18,254 nucleotides of DNA, from positions 28,649 through 46,902 of the forward strand of contig CAJUIJ010000002.1 of assembly GCA_910586175.1 (NCBI GenBank), given 5' to 3'. Made by a program: the position numbers and the translations under genes. This stretch comes from an uncultured Muribaculaceae bacterium. Lineage in GTDB: Bacteria; Bacteroidota; Bacteroidia; Bacteroidales; Muribaculaceae. This document shows positions 1 to 7,960 of this stretch, piece after piece (the stretch's first letter is position 1; every line of letters starts with the position of its first letter). The notes beneath the pieces were generated by a model. The model saw only the letters and a program-made list of their open reading frames with translations. It made no database searches and was not told where the DNA came from.

Positions 1-15
1 GCATAAACCGATCAT

Positions 16-1038
16 ATGAAAATATCAACTCAAAATAAAATTCCGGAGAGTAACCTTGTTGCCGACATCAAGCACTTGATAATTGATACCAAGCAAAGAG
101 TTGCAAATGTTGCCAACGCAGGAATTACGATGTTATATTGGCACATAGGCGAGCGTATAAATCGTGATGTGCTCGGTAATCAACGTGCTGAATATGGCAA
201 ACAAATTATCGCAACATTGGCACAGCAATTGAAAGCTGAATTTGGTAGAGGCTATGATGAAAAAAGTCTCCGACGAATGATGCAGTTCGCTACACTCTTT
301 CCAGACAAACAAATTGTCGCGCCACTGGCGACACAATTATCATGGTCTCATTTCGTGGAGGTTATGCCACTCAAAGATGAAATACAAAGGGAATTTTATC
401 TCACAATGGCATCAGAGGAGAGATGGACAAAAAGGACTTTGCGGGCTAAGATAGATGGAATGCTATTTGAGCGAACCGCAATCAGCAGCAAACCCGAAGA
501 GTTGATTCGTACAGAACTTGCATCTTTACGAAACGAACGGAAATTATCGCCCGATATGGTTTTCAAAAGCCCATATTTTCTGGAGTTTACAGGCTTGAGT
601 GGCAATTTCAGCGAAGAATCTCTTGAAAGCACACTTATCACACACATAGAGCAGTTTCTTCTCGAACTCGGTGATGGTTTTTCCTTTGTCGCAAGACAAA
701 AAAGGATGATTATTGATGGAGATGACTTCCATCTTGACTTGCTTTTCTTTCATCGGAAACTACATAGGCTTATAGCTATTGACCTAAAACTCGGTCGATT
801 TAAAGCTCAATATAAAGGTCAGATGGAATTATATCTCCGTTGGCTTGAACGATACGAAATGCAACCGGGAGAGGAAACGCCTCTCGGTCTCATTCTATGC
901 ACAGAAGGAAGCAACGAACAGATTGAGCTTCTCCAACTTGATGCATCAGGTATCAAGGTTGCACAATATATGACAGAGTTGCCCCCTAAAGAGGTGCTAA
1001 TCCGTCAGATGCAAAAAACAATCGAATCACGTAAATAA
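16..1038 (+). CDS. YhcG-like PDDEXK nuclease domain protein (DUF1016)
   Basis: A 340-residue protein of the DUF1016/YhcG family. Residues about 15-150 form the helical DUF1016 N-terminal domain, with family-like stretches such as YWHIGERI (41-48) and GRGYDEKSLRRMMQFA (77-92). Residues about 180-330 form a PD-(D/E)XK nuclease fold: Asp241 in FHLDLLFFHRKL and the D-x-K of AIDLKLGRF (Asp256, Lys258) fit the catalytic pattern. The family is a cytoplasmic nuclease of poorly defined role, often seen in defence or mobile DNA; E. coli YhcG is about 375 residues, so this copy looks complete. It lies at the window edge, so its promoter and upstream partner are not visible. No type I restriction gene is visible beside it. 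The gene looks richer in A+T than pfkA downstream, which would suit acquisition, but this is only an impression. Family assignment is firm; function is open. Confidence 0.9.
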   Translation: MKISTQNKIPESNLVADIKHLIIDTKQRVANVANAGITMLYWHIGERINRDVLGNQRAEYGKQIIATLAQQLKAEFGRGYDEKSLRRMMQFATLFPDKQIVAPLATQLSWSHFVEVMPLKDEIQREFYLTMASEERWTKRTLRAKIDGMLFERTAISSKPEELIRTELASLRNERKLSPDMVFKSPYFLEFTGLSGNFSEESLESTLITHIEQFLLELGDGFSFVARQKRMIIDGDDFHLDLLFFHRKLHRLIAIDLKLGRFKAQYKGQMELYLRWLERYEMQPGEETPLGLILCTEGSNEQIELLQLDASGIKVAQYMTELPPKEVLIRQMQKTIESRK

Positions 1039-1147
1039 CGTTTAAAGATAATAACCACCCCATAGACAGCATCCGCAACTCATTCAAACATTAGAGACTG
1101 CCTCAATAAATTACCACAAGTGTATGCTGGAAGATACAGTTTAGACC

Positions 1148-1321
1148 TCGTCGGCAGCGCCTCCTTGCCACCAGTACGCATGCAACGTCGCGAAGCCTCC
1201 GGGAGGAAGGAGCCTCCGACGACGAAATATAACGAATAACTAAAAATGAATAATGAATAATAGCTACGCTACATCAAGACGTTGCATCGCGCACTGGGGG
1301 GAGAGGAGGCACCGCCGACGA
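1148..1321. repeat. REP-like imperfect inverted repeat element
   Basis: The gap 1039-1430 holds no credible gene. Its centre carries a GC-rich inverted repeat: the left arm 1148-1189 matches the reverse complement of 1278-1321 with few differences; both arms share TCGTCGGC at the outer end and ATGCAACGTC at the inner end. A third, degenerate copy in the same sense as the right arm lies at about 1190-1225 (GCCTCCGGGAGGAAGGAG, then CCGACGACGA). Between the copies is A+T-rich DNA with a short tandem ATGAATA motif. The look is that of a repetitive extragenic palindrome cluster between a + strand and a - strand gene that converge. Role unknown; it could form a transcript-end structure for both genes. 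Confidence 0.6.
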
Positions 1322-1338
1322 CCATAATGAATAAAATT

Positions 1339-1375
1339 GTCAGGGCAGATTCACGCATTATGAATCTGCCCTGAC
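1339..1375 (-). terminator. pfkA intrinsic terminator
   Basis: Perfect 15-bp stem GTCAGGGCAGATTCA with a 7-nt loop, 56 nt past the pfkA stop. On the - strand it is followed by AATTTTATT, a weak U-rich tail. It could also stop readthrough from the + strand gene, where the following bases (TTCTAAATAT) are less U-rich. Confidence 0.8.
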
Positions 1376-1430
1376 TTCTAAATATATGAAGCTGCAAAAA
1401 TTGTTAGCGCAGTAGCGGCCTATGCCGGCA

Positions 1431-2411
1431 TCAGATGGAGAGACGGCGCAACGTAGACATCAGTTCCTGGTTGATAGGCTTGTCATTCTTGATTGCCTTG
1501 GTGAATGGCACATAGACAATCTCATCATTCTTAATACCGATCATCACATTACGCTGGTCATCGAGGATAGCGTCGATTGCCGCCGAACCCATGCGCGATG
1601 CGAGGATACGGTCGTGAGCTGTCGGCGAACCGCCTCGCTGCAAGTGACCAAGAATCGATACACGCACATCGTAACCCGGATATTCCTCCTCCACACGCTG
1701 TGCCAAGCCCATTGCTCCGCCGGTGATAGGCGACTCAGCCACAAGCACGATCGATGAGTTCTTAGACTTGCGGAAACCATGCTTGATAAGCTCGGCAAGC
1801 TGGTCCACCTGTGTGCTGATTTCCGGGATAATGGCAGCCTCGGCACCCGAAGCGATAGCACCGTTAAGAGCCAGGAAGCCGGCATCGCGTCCCATCACCT
1901 CAATAAAGAAGAGACGCTCATGGCTCGTGGCTGTGTCGCGGATTTTGTCGACACACTCCATGATTGTATTGAGCGCAGTGTCATAGCCGATGGTAGTGTC
2001 CGTGCCATACAGGTCATTATCAATAGTGCCCGGAAGACCGACTATCGGCAACTGAAACTCATTGGCAAATATACGGGCACCGGTCAACGAACCGTCACCA
2101 CCAATCACCACCAAGGCATCAATGCCATGACGGCGAAGCACATCATAGGCACACTGACGGCCCTCAGGTGTCTGGAACTCCTTGCAGCGCGCTGTCTTGA
2201 GAATAGTGCCGCCGCGCTGTATGATATTCGACACATTCTGCGTCGAGAACTCCTCAATCTCATCATAGATAAGACCGCGATAACCACGGTAAATACCGAA
2301 AACCTTAAGACCCGCGTAAATGCCTGCACGGGTGACGGCGCGGATAGCGGCATTCATACCCGGAGCATCACCTCCCGACGTAAGTATACCTATAGACTTA
2401 ACATGGCTCAT
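1431..2411 (-). CDS. pfkA: ATP-dependent 6-phosphofructokinase
   Basis: Cytoplasmic glycolytic enzyme that phosphorylates fructose 6-phosphate to fructose 1,6-bisphosphate. The 326-residue length is close to the 320 of E. coli PfkA. Visible motifs in order: TSGGDAPGMNAAIR (11-24, nucleotide binding), IGGDGSLTGA (103-112, where Gly107 after Asp106 marks the ATP-using type), PGTIDND (127-133, containing the catalytic Asp131), MGRDAGFLAL (173-182, substrate binding) and the late signature LGHLQRGGSPTAHDR. The ATG at 2411 is supported by a promoter about 28 nt upstream. It is monocistronic: own promoter at 2439-2470, own terminator at 1339-1375. Bacteroidales often carry more than one Pfk, including PPi-dependent forms; the glycine in GGDGS argues that this is the ATP form. 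Confidence 0.97.
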   Translation of the reverse strand: MSHVKSIGILTSGGDAPGMNAAIRAVTRAGIYAGLKVFGIYRGYRGLIYDEIEEFSTQNVSNIIQRGGTILKTARCKEFQTPEGRQCAYDVLRRHGIDALVVIGGDGSLTGARIFANEFQLPIVGLPGTIDNDLYGTDTTIGYDTALNTIMECVDKIRDTATSHERLFFIEVMGRDAGFLALNGAIASGAEAAIIPEISTQVDQLAELIKHGFRKSKNSSIVLVAESPITGGAMGLAQRVEEEYPGYDVRVSILGHLQRGGSPTAHDRILASRMGSAAIDAILDDQRNVMIGIKNDEIVYVPFTKAIKNDKPINQELMSTLRRLSI

Positions 2412-2438
2412 ATATGTATCATTTTAGTATTTAGATTG

Positions 2439-2470
2439 CAAAAATAACAAAAAATCAGCGCAGTTGCAAA
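2439..2470 (-). promoter_or_regulatory. Bacteroidetes-type promoter of pfkA
   Basis: Reading the - strand, TTTG (2467-2470) is followed by 20 nt and then TATTTTTG (2439-2446), an exact match to TTTG-N19-21-TAnnTTTG. The predicted start of transcription lies near 2432, giving a leader of roughly 20 nt before the ATG at 2411. Confidence 0.8.
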
Positions 2471-2520
2471 AAGAAGTAACCTGCCACACAAAATATCCAC
2501 GAATTGTGGTTAGGGCCGGT

Positions 2521-3540
2521 TTATATCATGCGGGGGCTTATGATTTTTTCGCCTCCTTCGTTGCGGTTCTTTTGTATTATTATCTGCTGGTTTGTTTTTT
2601 GCTTGGGCTGTTTGGGCATCTTTGGCATCTTTGGCATCTTTGGCATTTTAGGCATCTTCGGCATTTTCGGCATCTTCGGCTGCTTTGGTTTTGCTATCGG
2701 ATAGACTTCCTTACCGCCATTTGAGGTGCTTGTCGATGTGCTTGTCGAGTTGGAACCACCTCCTTGTCTTGAACTCACCACGCCGCTCGTAGTGTCGGTA
2801 TAGGTGATTCGCGTTGTCGAAAGACCTCCGTAGTCTATGTGTCCGTAGCTGTTGCAGAAGAGACGTGCCGTGGTGGCGTCTCCGCTCACTTTTATGTTGC
2901 CCTGACCCGAGAGGTTTATGTCGACTCCTGTGGCATCTATCCTGCCGAGGTCAATCACTCCCATGCCCGAGAGCACAGCATCGAGCGTGGTGATGTTCTG
3001 GTAGCCCACCACTATATTCCCTTGCCCGGCAAGGCCATATCTCATGGAGGTGCCATCTATATTGCCTATATTGATACTTCCCATGCCATAGAGCATGAAA
3101 TTGCCCGAGGTTATATCGAGTCGCTTGGCCTTGATTGAACCTTGTCCATACATCTTCAAGTCAAGGCTCGTGTCGTCCACCGTGCCGAGATCCACATCAG
3201 ATGAGCCGTAGACCTGCACCGACCTCAGTCCGTCTGTCCAGATTTCCACTTTCGTCACTCTCGGTGGAGTATTATCACCCGGACGCTGTCCGACTTCGAG
3301 TGTTGATTCGTCATAAGCTATGCGAAGCCTGTCCGACTCATTGTCGGTCAATGTCACCTCCACACGCGGTTTGTTGGAATTACTGTGTATCGTCACCGGG
3401 CCATTGACAGTGAGCTTTATATTCTTGACAGTCCAGTTGAAGCTCGCACTCCTGACCTTGGCCTTGGCCGTATCGCCTCCACCAAAGGCATATATCACGG
3501 CCATCAGCAATACCACCGATATTCTTGCACTTGTTTTCAT
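2521..3540 (-). CDS. Secreted head-GIN domain protein (DUF2807) with Lys-Pro tail
   Basis: A 339-residue exported protein. The start at 3540 is chosen over an in-frame codon at 3573 because GGGAGG lies 7 nt upstream and the ATG overlaps the preceding stop as ATGA. A signal peptide follows (KTSAR, then hydrophobic VVLLMAVIYAF; no lipobox cysteine). The body is a repetitive beta structure: turns YGQGSI, YGMGSI, AGQGNI, SGMGVI, SGQGNI recur every 20-25 residues, as in DUF2807 'head GIN / putative auto-transporter adhesin' proteins. A Ser/Thr-rich linker (STSTSTST) leads to a basic tail with seven Met-Pro-Lys units flanked by PKQ. It is the last gene of the sigma-factor operon, so it is a likely envelope component of that stress or signalling system. 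Ligand unknown. Confidence 0.85.
   Translation of the reverse strand: MKTSARISVVLLMAVIYAFGGGDTAKAKVRSASFNWTVKNIKLTVNGPVTIHSNSNKPRVEVTLTDNESDRLRIAYDESTLEVGQRPGDNTPPRVTKVEIWTDGLRSVQVYGSSDVDLGTVDDTSLDLKMYGQGSIKAKRLDITSGNFMLYGMGSINIGNIDGTSMRYGLAGQGNIVVGYQNITTLDAVLSGMGVIDLGRIDATGVDINLSGQGNIKVSGDATTARLFCNSYGHIDYGGLSTTRITYTDTTSGVVSSRQGGGSNSTSTSTSTSNGGKEVYPIAKPKQPKMPKMPKMPKMPKMPKMPKMPKQPKQKTNQQIIIQKNRNEGGEKIISPRMI
2615..2677 (-). repeat. 9-bp in-frame tandem repeat coding (Met-Pro-Lys)7
   Basis: Seven 9-bp units, ggcatcttt or close variants on the + strand, each one Met-Pro-Lys triplet in the protein. The first three units are identical and the rest differ mainly at third positions, with degenerate PKQ-type units on each side. 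The identical copies make copy-number change by slippage plausible without a frameshift. Confidence 0.9.
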
Positions 3541-4088
3541 TTGTCTTCCTCCCTTGTATATCCGTTCTTCCAATTTATCACCACTATCTCGAGCGAATTA
3601 GAGGCCATATAGTCCCATATTACCCACTTGTAAAGCTTGTTGTCCCTTCCGAACTGCTCAAGCACGATATATTCCGATTGTCCGTCACGGGTGCGGAGCA
3701 TCACCTCGAGTTCGGGATGTTTCTGCAGATACTGCTCCAATAGTCTCTTGGCCTTTGTCACAGCCGTGGTCGACGTGAGCTCATAAGCATAGAGCGATGA
3801 GAAACCCATATTGAGGTTGAGCCTGCGGCCCGACATGTTCCATTGCTTGTAATTATGGGCGAAACGGCCCGACACGTATGTGCTCTCCACCCCCTGCATG
3901 TCGGCCAACGCATCAAATATGTCGTCGGCACGCATCTGCATCGGCAGCATCGCCATTATTGCCATAGCCACAATCATGACAAGCTTGCGCCATCCCTTCT
4001 TGCTGTGACCAATCATGTTATTATTGTTATCAATCATAGTTTTGAGTTTTTTTGATATCTGATATTTGAGAGTTGATTTAGATTTCAT
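3537..4088 (-). CDS. DUF4252-like secreted protein of the sigma operon
   Basis: A 183-residue protein whose stop overlaps the head-GIN start by 4 nt and whose first possible ATG lies 11 nt inside the preceding gene. Later in-frame ATGs at 4037 and 4016 are also possible starts. A signal peptide is clear whichever is used: KKGWRK, then LVMIVAMAIMAMLPM, with likely cleavage after MRA. The mature part begins ADDIFDALADMQGVESTYVSG and continues with a mixed alpha/beta pattern (KAKRLLEQYLQKHPELEVMLRTRDG). This order resembles DUF4252 and similar small Bacteroidetes proteins that sit between ECF sigma factors and head-GIN proteins, but I cannot confirm the exact family. It probably acts in the periplasm or at the outer membrane. 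No catalytic motif is visible. Confidence 0.75.
   Translation of the reverse strand: MKSKSTLKYQISKKLKTMIDNNNNMIGHSKKGWRKLVMIVAMAIMAMLPMQMRADDIFDALADMQGVESTYVSGRFAHNYKQWNMSGRRLNLNMGFSSLYAYELTSTTAVTKAKRLLEQYLQKHPELEVMLRTRDGQSEYIVLEQFGRDNKLYKWVIWDYMASNSLEIVVINWKNGYTREEDK
3548..3553 (-). promoter_or_regulatory. Shine-Dalgarno site of the head-GIN gene
   Basis: GGGAGG on the - strand, 7 nt before the ATG at 3540. Strong sites of this kind are rare in Bacteroidetes and I see none before most other genes here. It lies inside the coding end of the upstream gene and fixes the start at 3540 rather than 3573. Confidence 0.7.
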
Positions 4089-4887
4089 AATTTTTAGATG
4101 GACGGTTATCTGTCGGGTCGCTGATTACGCAGTCTATGCGATCCACCACTTCAGATACCCTGAAAGAACTTTCCACCACATTCTCTTCTACCTTAGCCAT
4201 CACGAATCCCACCACGGCCTTAGCCTCAGACTCGCTGCGCACCACGCGATAGCCCTTGGCCTCCATGCGACGTTCTTCGACGGTCAACGCATTGGCATAA
4301 AGCGCTTCATCACTCTGTGCGGCATGCTTGGAGGGGCGCACTCGATGCTTCTTGGGCTTAACCGCTTTATCTGATTCGGTTATTTTTTTCGGTTGCTCCA
4401 CCTGCATGGCCATATGCACAGCGGCCGCAGTGTCGGTGGCCGCCTCGGCCGTAAGCACCGGAGTGAGGTCGGGCAACGAGTCAGACACTTTCGAGCTCAA
4501 CACACTTGCCAAGGAGGCCCGCTGCCGGTGATCCGTATCGATTAGATTGCGCACAGTAAGAGCGCCTCCTATCAGAAGCAGCATACATGCCGCACCCGAC
4601 ATCCAGACCCTTCTTCTACGCCATGTGCTACGCCGCTCAAGACGCATCTCCTCTTCGAGTGCCTCATCGAGACGCACTTTGGCTTTTTCGGGCATCGTCA
4701 CATGGCTCTCAACAGCCTCCTGCAAAGCCAAGAACATGCCACGCTCCGCTTCCAAGTCAGCAGGGAGGTCATCTGTCGTGGCAAAAAACTCACGCAGCCA
4801 AGCCTCTGAGCCGGTTTGCGATTCGCCGCCATACCATGCGTTTAGCAATTTACGAGCCTTATCTATGTTGGTTTTATCTGCTTTCAT
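4078..4887 (-). CDS. Putative membrane-anchored anti-sigma factor
   Basis: A 269-residue protein directly after, and overlapping by 14 nt, the ECF sigma gene. Residues 1-94 are a charged, helical cytoplasmic part (KARKLLNAWYGGESQ near the start). An arginine cluster (RRSTWRRRRVW, 86-96) leads into a single membrane segment at about 97-113 (MSGAACMLLLIGGALTV). The remaining 150 or so residues would be periplasmic: low-complexity Ala/Thr and basic PKKHRVRPSKH, then SESEAKAVVGFVMAKVEENV. Position, topology and overlap are those of Bacteroidetes anti-sigma proteins, but no FecR domain or zinc-binding anti-sigma motif is visible, so the role rests on context. Its stop overlaps the next gene by 11 nt, so translation is probably coupled. 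Confidence 0.7.
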   Translation of the reverse strand: MKADKTNIDKARKLLNAWYGGESQTGSEAWLREFFATTDDLPADLEAERGMFLALQEAVESHVTMPEKAKVRLDEALEEEMRLERRSTWRRRRVWMSGAACMLLLIGGALTVRNLIDTDHRQRASLASVLSSKVSDSLPDLTPVLTAEAATDTAAAVHMAMQVEQPKKITESDKAVKPKKHRVRPSKHAAQSDEALYANALTVEERRMEAKGYRVVRSESEAKAVVGFVMAKVEENVVESSFRVSEVVDRIDCVISDPTDNRPSKNYEI

Positions 4888-5368
4888 ATCTCGTCCACAA
4901 TTCCTTAAGTTTTTTTCTTCCTCTTGAGAGCAACTGTCTCACGTTGGTTTCCGTCTGACCGGTGGCCTCGGCGATTTCCGAAGTTTCCATGCCTGCAAAG
5001 CAGCTCATTTTCAATGCCTGGCTCTGTCCGGGCGGCAACTCCTCTATCAGTGTCTCTATGCGGCATCTGGTGTCGCGATATTCCACCTCATCGGCCCGGT
5101 CGTCGGGTTGTTCGGGAGAATCGTCAAGGCTTAGATCATTGCGCCGTCGCCTGAAAGCCTCGATACAGGCGTTGCGCATGGCTGCCAGACAATACATCCG
5201 CAACTCTCGCCGGTCGCCCGGCAATGACTGCCGCCTGCGCCAGAGCCTCAGTTGCGTCTCCTGCACGGCATCGGCCGCTTCGTCGGCACTTAGCCCCGAC
5301 TTCAACGCCATGCCATACATCAGGTCGCGCAACGTCAGCACCTGCTCCTTGAATTCTTTCTCTCCCAT
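4874..5368 (-). CDS. ECF-type RNA polymerase sigma factor
   Basis: A 164-residue sigma-70 family protein with only regions 2 and 4. Region 2 covers about residues 8-77 (LMYGMALKSGLSADEAADAVQ, then QETQLRLWRRR and YCLAAMRNACIEAFRRRRND). Region 4 covers about 105-157, with the helix-turn-helix ALKMSCFAGMETSEIAEATG followed by QTETNVRQLLSRGRKKLKEL. It would direct RNA polymerase to envelope or stress promoters when released by its anti-sigma partner, encoded immediately downstream with a 14-nt overlap. The short linker and lack of region 1 and 3 place it in the ECF group; I cannot assign a subgroup. A hairpin at 5381-5404 ends 12 nt before its start codon and may separate or tune its expression relative to the upstream receptor gene. 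Confidence 0.92.
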   Translation of the reverse strand: MGEKEFKEQVLTLRDLMYGMALKSGLSADEAADAVQETQLRLWRRRQSLPGDRRELRMYCLAAMRNACIEAFRRRRNDLSLDDSPEQPDDRADEVEYRDTRCRIETLIEELPPGQSQALKMSCFAGMETSEIAEATGQTETNVRQLLSRGRKKLKELWTRYESR

Positions 5369-5380
5369 CTACTTGTTAAA

Positions 5381-5404
5381 AGGATGCGTGAGGAAACGCA
5401 TCCT
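5381..5404 (-). terminator. Hairpin between receptor and sigma gene (terminator or attenuator)
   Basis: On the - strand, AGGATGCGT and ACGCATCCT form a perfect 9-bp stem with a 6-nt loop, followed by TTTTAAC. It starts 32 nt past the receptor stop and ends 12 nt before the sigma ATG. The run of four T's is short for a full terminator, so partial termination is possible. Confidence 0.6.
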
Positions 5405-5436
5405 CATCTATTTTGACAACGGCTGCGGCATGTCGT

Positions 5437-7734
5437 TTATTTGTTTCCGCCACCACCTCCTTGCTCTTCTTTCTCCACGTTGGCCGCCGTGCGCTTCACA
5501 TCACTCTTGAGCGACCCGAAATTGTAGCTCACTGAGAAGCCTATATTCCATTGCTTATATGTATTATTGTTGGTGTAGCGCATGGTTTCATCTTCTTGCG
5601 TATACTTGCTGCTACGTTTCAACGGGAAGAGTGAGCTGATATTTAGCGACATCGAGAGGGCATCATTCTTGAGAAATGACCGGCTGCACCCGAGCCCATA
5701 CCAGTATCCCTCGCCACCACGGCTCTGCAAGTCCATCCAGCCGGTCTGGTAGCCTCCATAGGCAGAGAGTCGCAACTTGCAGGGGAGCGTGTAGTTGATA
5801 TTGGAATTGAATGAACAGTTCCAACCCTTGTTGGAAGCTTTCACCAGTTCGGAGTCGGCTGAGATATAATTGTACCATGGCGATACCCATACTGACCACT
5901 GCAGGGCATTCGTGATTCGCCAGTCGGCGTTGATGCTGAGCAAGAACATATGATCTTTGCCCACGTTGGCATAAGTGCTGTTCATCACACCATCTTTCAT
6001 GAAGAGAATGTCGGTGATGGAGTTGCCAGAATATCTGTATGTGGCCTTCACACCCCCGCTAAGCGCATGGTCGTAATTGGTATAACCTATTGAAATATCA
6101 TGCGATTTTACGCTCTCCAAGTCAGGGTTACCATAATATAGTGCCCCCGGCACCGTAGTGTTGCGATATGGGTTAAGGCTCCAGAGACCGGGGCGGTTTA
6201 TGCGCATCTGATATGCGAGACGCAACGCGCTGGCATCCGTAAGGTTATAGCTCAGCGCAGCGTTGGGCACAATGTCGTTGAGATATGTTGTGAAGTCGGG
6301 ATAATCACCTATCTTGTAGCGAAGGCCCATGCGCGTGTGCTCGTAGCGCAAGCCGGCATTCACACCAAACTTCGAATATGATCCTGTATACGATGCGTAG
6401 ACTGCATATATATCCTTAAACTGGCGCATCTTCACTGCCTGAGCATCATCTTCCAAGAGCGAAGAGGCACCCGCGCCGCTATAGTAACGGCTGTACGATT
6501 TGTTGTCGCTGAGGCTCACCTTGCCGCCGGCCTCGAGCTTATGCTTGGCATTGAACTGGTTGGAGTAGTCCACCTGCACGATATGGCTCATGTTGGGGGC
6601 ATCGCTTTTCTGACGGATATATGGACTCTCGTCCACATCTCCCTCCACACTTTCAGTCCATATGTCTGTACGATCATAACCGTCAGCGCCATCAAGCATG
6701 TACGATAGCACCAGCGTATTGTCCGTTCGGTTGAACGTTCGCTGATAAGAGGCCTGCAATCCACCGCCTATCTGATTGGAGCGAAAGCGGTTGAGCTGCT
6801 CTGTGCGCCAGAGCATCGCGAGGTCGGGGGCATACATGGCATTGACATCGCGGGTGCGTCCGCGGTTGCCGTAACCATATATATTGCCGTTGAGCGTAAA
6901 AAGGTTAAGTGTATCAGGCTCCCACGACAAGTCTATGTTAAGCGATTCATAATCATAACCGTAGCGACTCTTACGGCTGCGCTTGCGCAAATGATTGGGG
7001 CCTCCGGTGAGGTCTTCCACATCACTTTCCGACACAGAACTACGTGGCCACACATTACCGTTATTGTAGCTCAGGTTGGCACCGAGCATCACATTGCCGA
7101 GCTTGACACGTCCGTTGGCAGATCCGCCCACCTGATATGCATTGACCCAAGCATTGAAACGCGTATTGAAACCGGAGAGGTTGCGTCCACCCTCTGTCAC
7201 TATATTCAGTATGCCGCCTGTTCCTTCGGCCTCGTACTTGGCACCCGGCTCCGAGATTACCTCTATCTTCTTGATAGAACCGCCCGGCAGGGACTTCAGC
7301 ACAGACTTTATATCACCCTTTAGCATCGGGTCCTCGCGGTTGTTTATAAGTATCTTGAAGCTCGACTGTCCGTTAACCTTCACATTTCCTTCGGCATCGA
7401 CAGTCACGCCCGGCACCTTTCGCAATATATCGAGCAGGCTTCCGCTCTGCGCCTCCGGATCTTCGGTCACATTATAGGTAAGTTTGGCACCGTCGCTCTG
7501 CACGAGCTTCTTTGTCTGCACGATCACGAAATCATCGAGATCGGTTGCCACGGTGTCTGCGGCCTGCACATCGGCGGTTTGCACATCGGCAACTGCAACA
7601 GCAGAATCAGTGCCGGTAAGGCTGGCCGGCCCGGCACCGGCGGCATCTATGTCCGCCGGGGCACCGGCTATTGAATAAAGGTATGAGATTGCTAATGAGG
7701 CAAGCACCAAAGTGCCCAATCGAAAGTCAAACAT
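5437..7734 (-). CDS. TonB-dependent-receptor-like outer membrane beta-barrel protein
   Basis: A 765-residue outer membrane protein. The ATG at 7734 is preferred to the GTG at 7788 because it is followed at once by a signal peptide (MFDFRLGTLVLASLAISYLY, cleavage near AGA). A short Ala/Asp/Val-rich linker replaces the carboxypeptidase-like domain often found here in the family. The plug domain covers about 75-180: GSLLDILRKVPGVTVDAEGN, LPGGSIKKIEVISEPGAKYE and GTGGILNIVTEGG. The rest is a barrel of the OMP_b-brl_3 type, with LRLAYQMRINRPGLWSLNPY and a last strand WNIGFSVSYNFGSLK, ending in the family's usual DVKRTA segment and Gly-rich tail. No STN signalling domain is visible. It may be a transporter or a surface structure; substrate unknown. 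Same strand as, and just upstream of, the ECF sigma operon. Confidence 0.88.
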   Translation of the reverse strand: MFDFRLGTLVLASLAISYLYSIAGAPADIDAAGAGPASLTGTDSAVAVADVQTADVQAADTVATDLDDFVIVQTKKLVQSDGAKLTYNVTEDPEAQSGSLLDILRKVPGVTVDAEGNVKVNGQSSFKILINNREDPMLKGDIKSVLKSLPGGSIKKIEVISEPGAKYEAEGTGGILNIVTEGGRNLSGFNTRFNAWVNAYQVGGSANGRVKLGNVMLGANLSYNNGNVWPRSSVSESDVEDLTGGPNHLRKRSRKSRYGYDYESLNIDLSWEPDTLNLFTLNGNIYGYGNRGRTRDVNAMYAPDLAMLWRTEQLNRFRSNQIGGGLQASYQRTFNRTDNTLVLSYMLDGADGYDRTDIWTESVEGDVDESPYIRQKSDAPNMSHIVQVDYSNQFNAKHKLEAGGKVSLSDNKSYSRYYSGAGASSLLEDDAQAVKMRQFKDIYAVYASYTGSYSKFGVNAGLRYEHTRMGLRYKIGDYPDFTTYLNDIVPNAALSYNLTDASALRLAYQMRINRPGLWSLNPYRNTTVPGALYYGNPDLESVKSHDISIGYTNYDHALSGGVKATYRYSGNSITDILFMKDGVMNSTYANVGKDHMFLLSINADWRITNALQWSVWVSPWYNYISADSELVKASNKGWNCSFNSNINYTLPCKLRLSAYGGYQTGWMDLQSRGGEGYWYGLGCSRSFLKNDALSMSLNISSLFPLKRSSKYTQEDETMRYTNNNTYKQWNIGFSVSYNFGSLKSDVKRTAANVEKEEQGGGGGNK

Positions 7735-7960
7735 AGTTCTGTGGTTTTGTTTACCCCTATAATGCACCAAAGCCACAATGTGTGACACCCATACCTTAAA
7801 AAATTTTTGATTATGCCTACATCTCGGATAAATCGAACGCGAAACCGCTTCGCGATATCTCCTACATGCCGTGCCATCTCAATTCCTTTACGCCAAATCC
7901 TACAAAAATCTAACAGCTCATTTACAATTACGCTTCTGTCTCTACTTAACGAGTCTATGA

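Noticed and set aside
1779..2447. 222-residue + strand ORF opposite pfkA
   Set aside because: Antisense to a strongly conserved enzyme gene and crosses its promoter; no recognisable domain.
4078..4887. FecR-type anti-sigma factor
   Set aside because: Position fits, but no FecR domain motif is visible in the periplasmic part; kept as putative anti-sigma by context.
5437..7734. SusC-type nutrient receptor with a SusD partner
   Set aside because: No SusD-like lipoprotein lies next to it and the protein is shorter than SusC, lacking the carboxypeptidase-like N-terminal domain.
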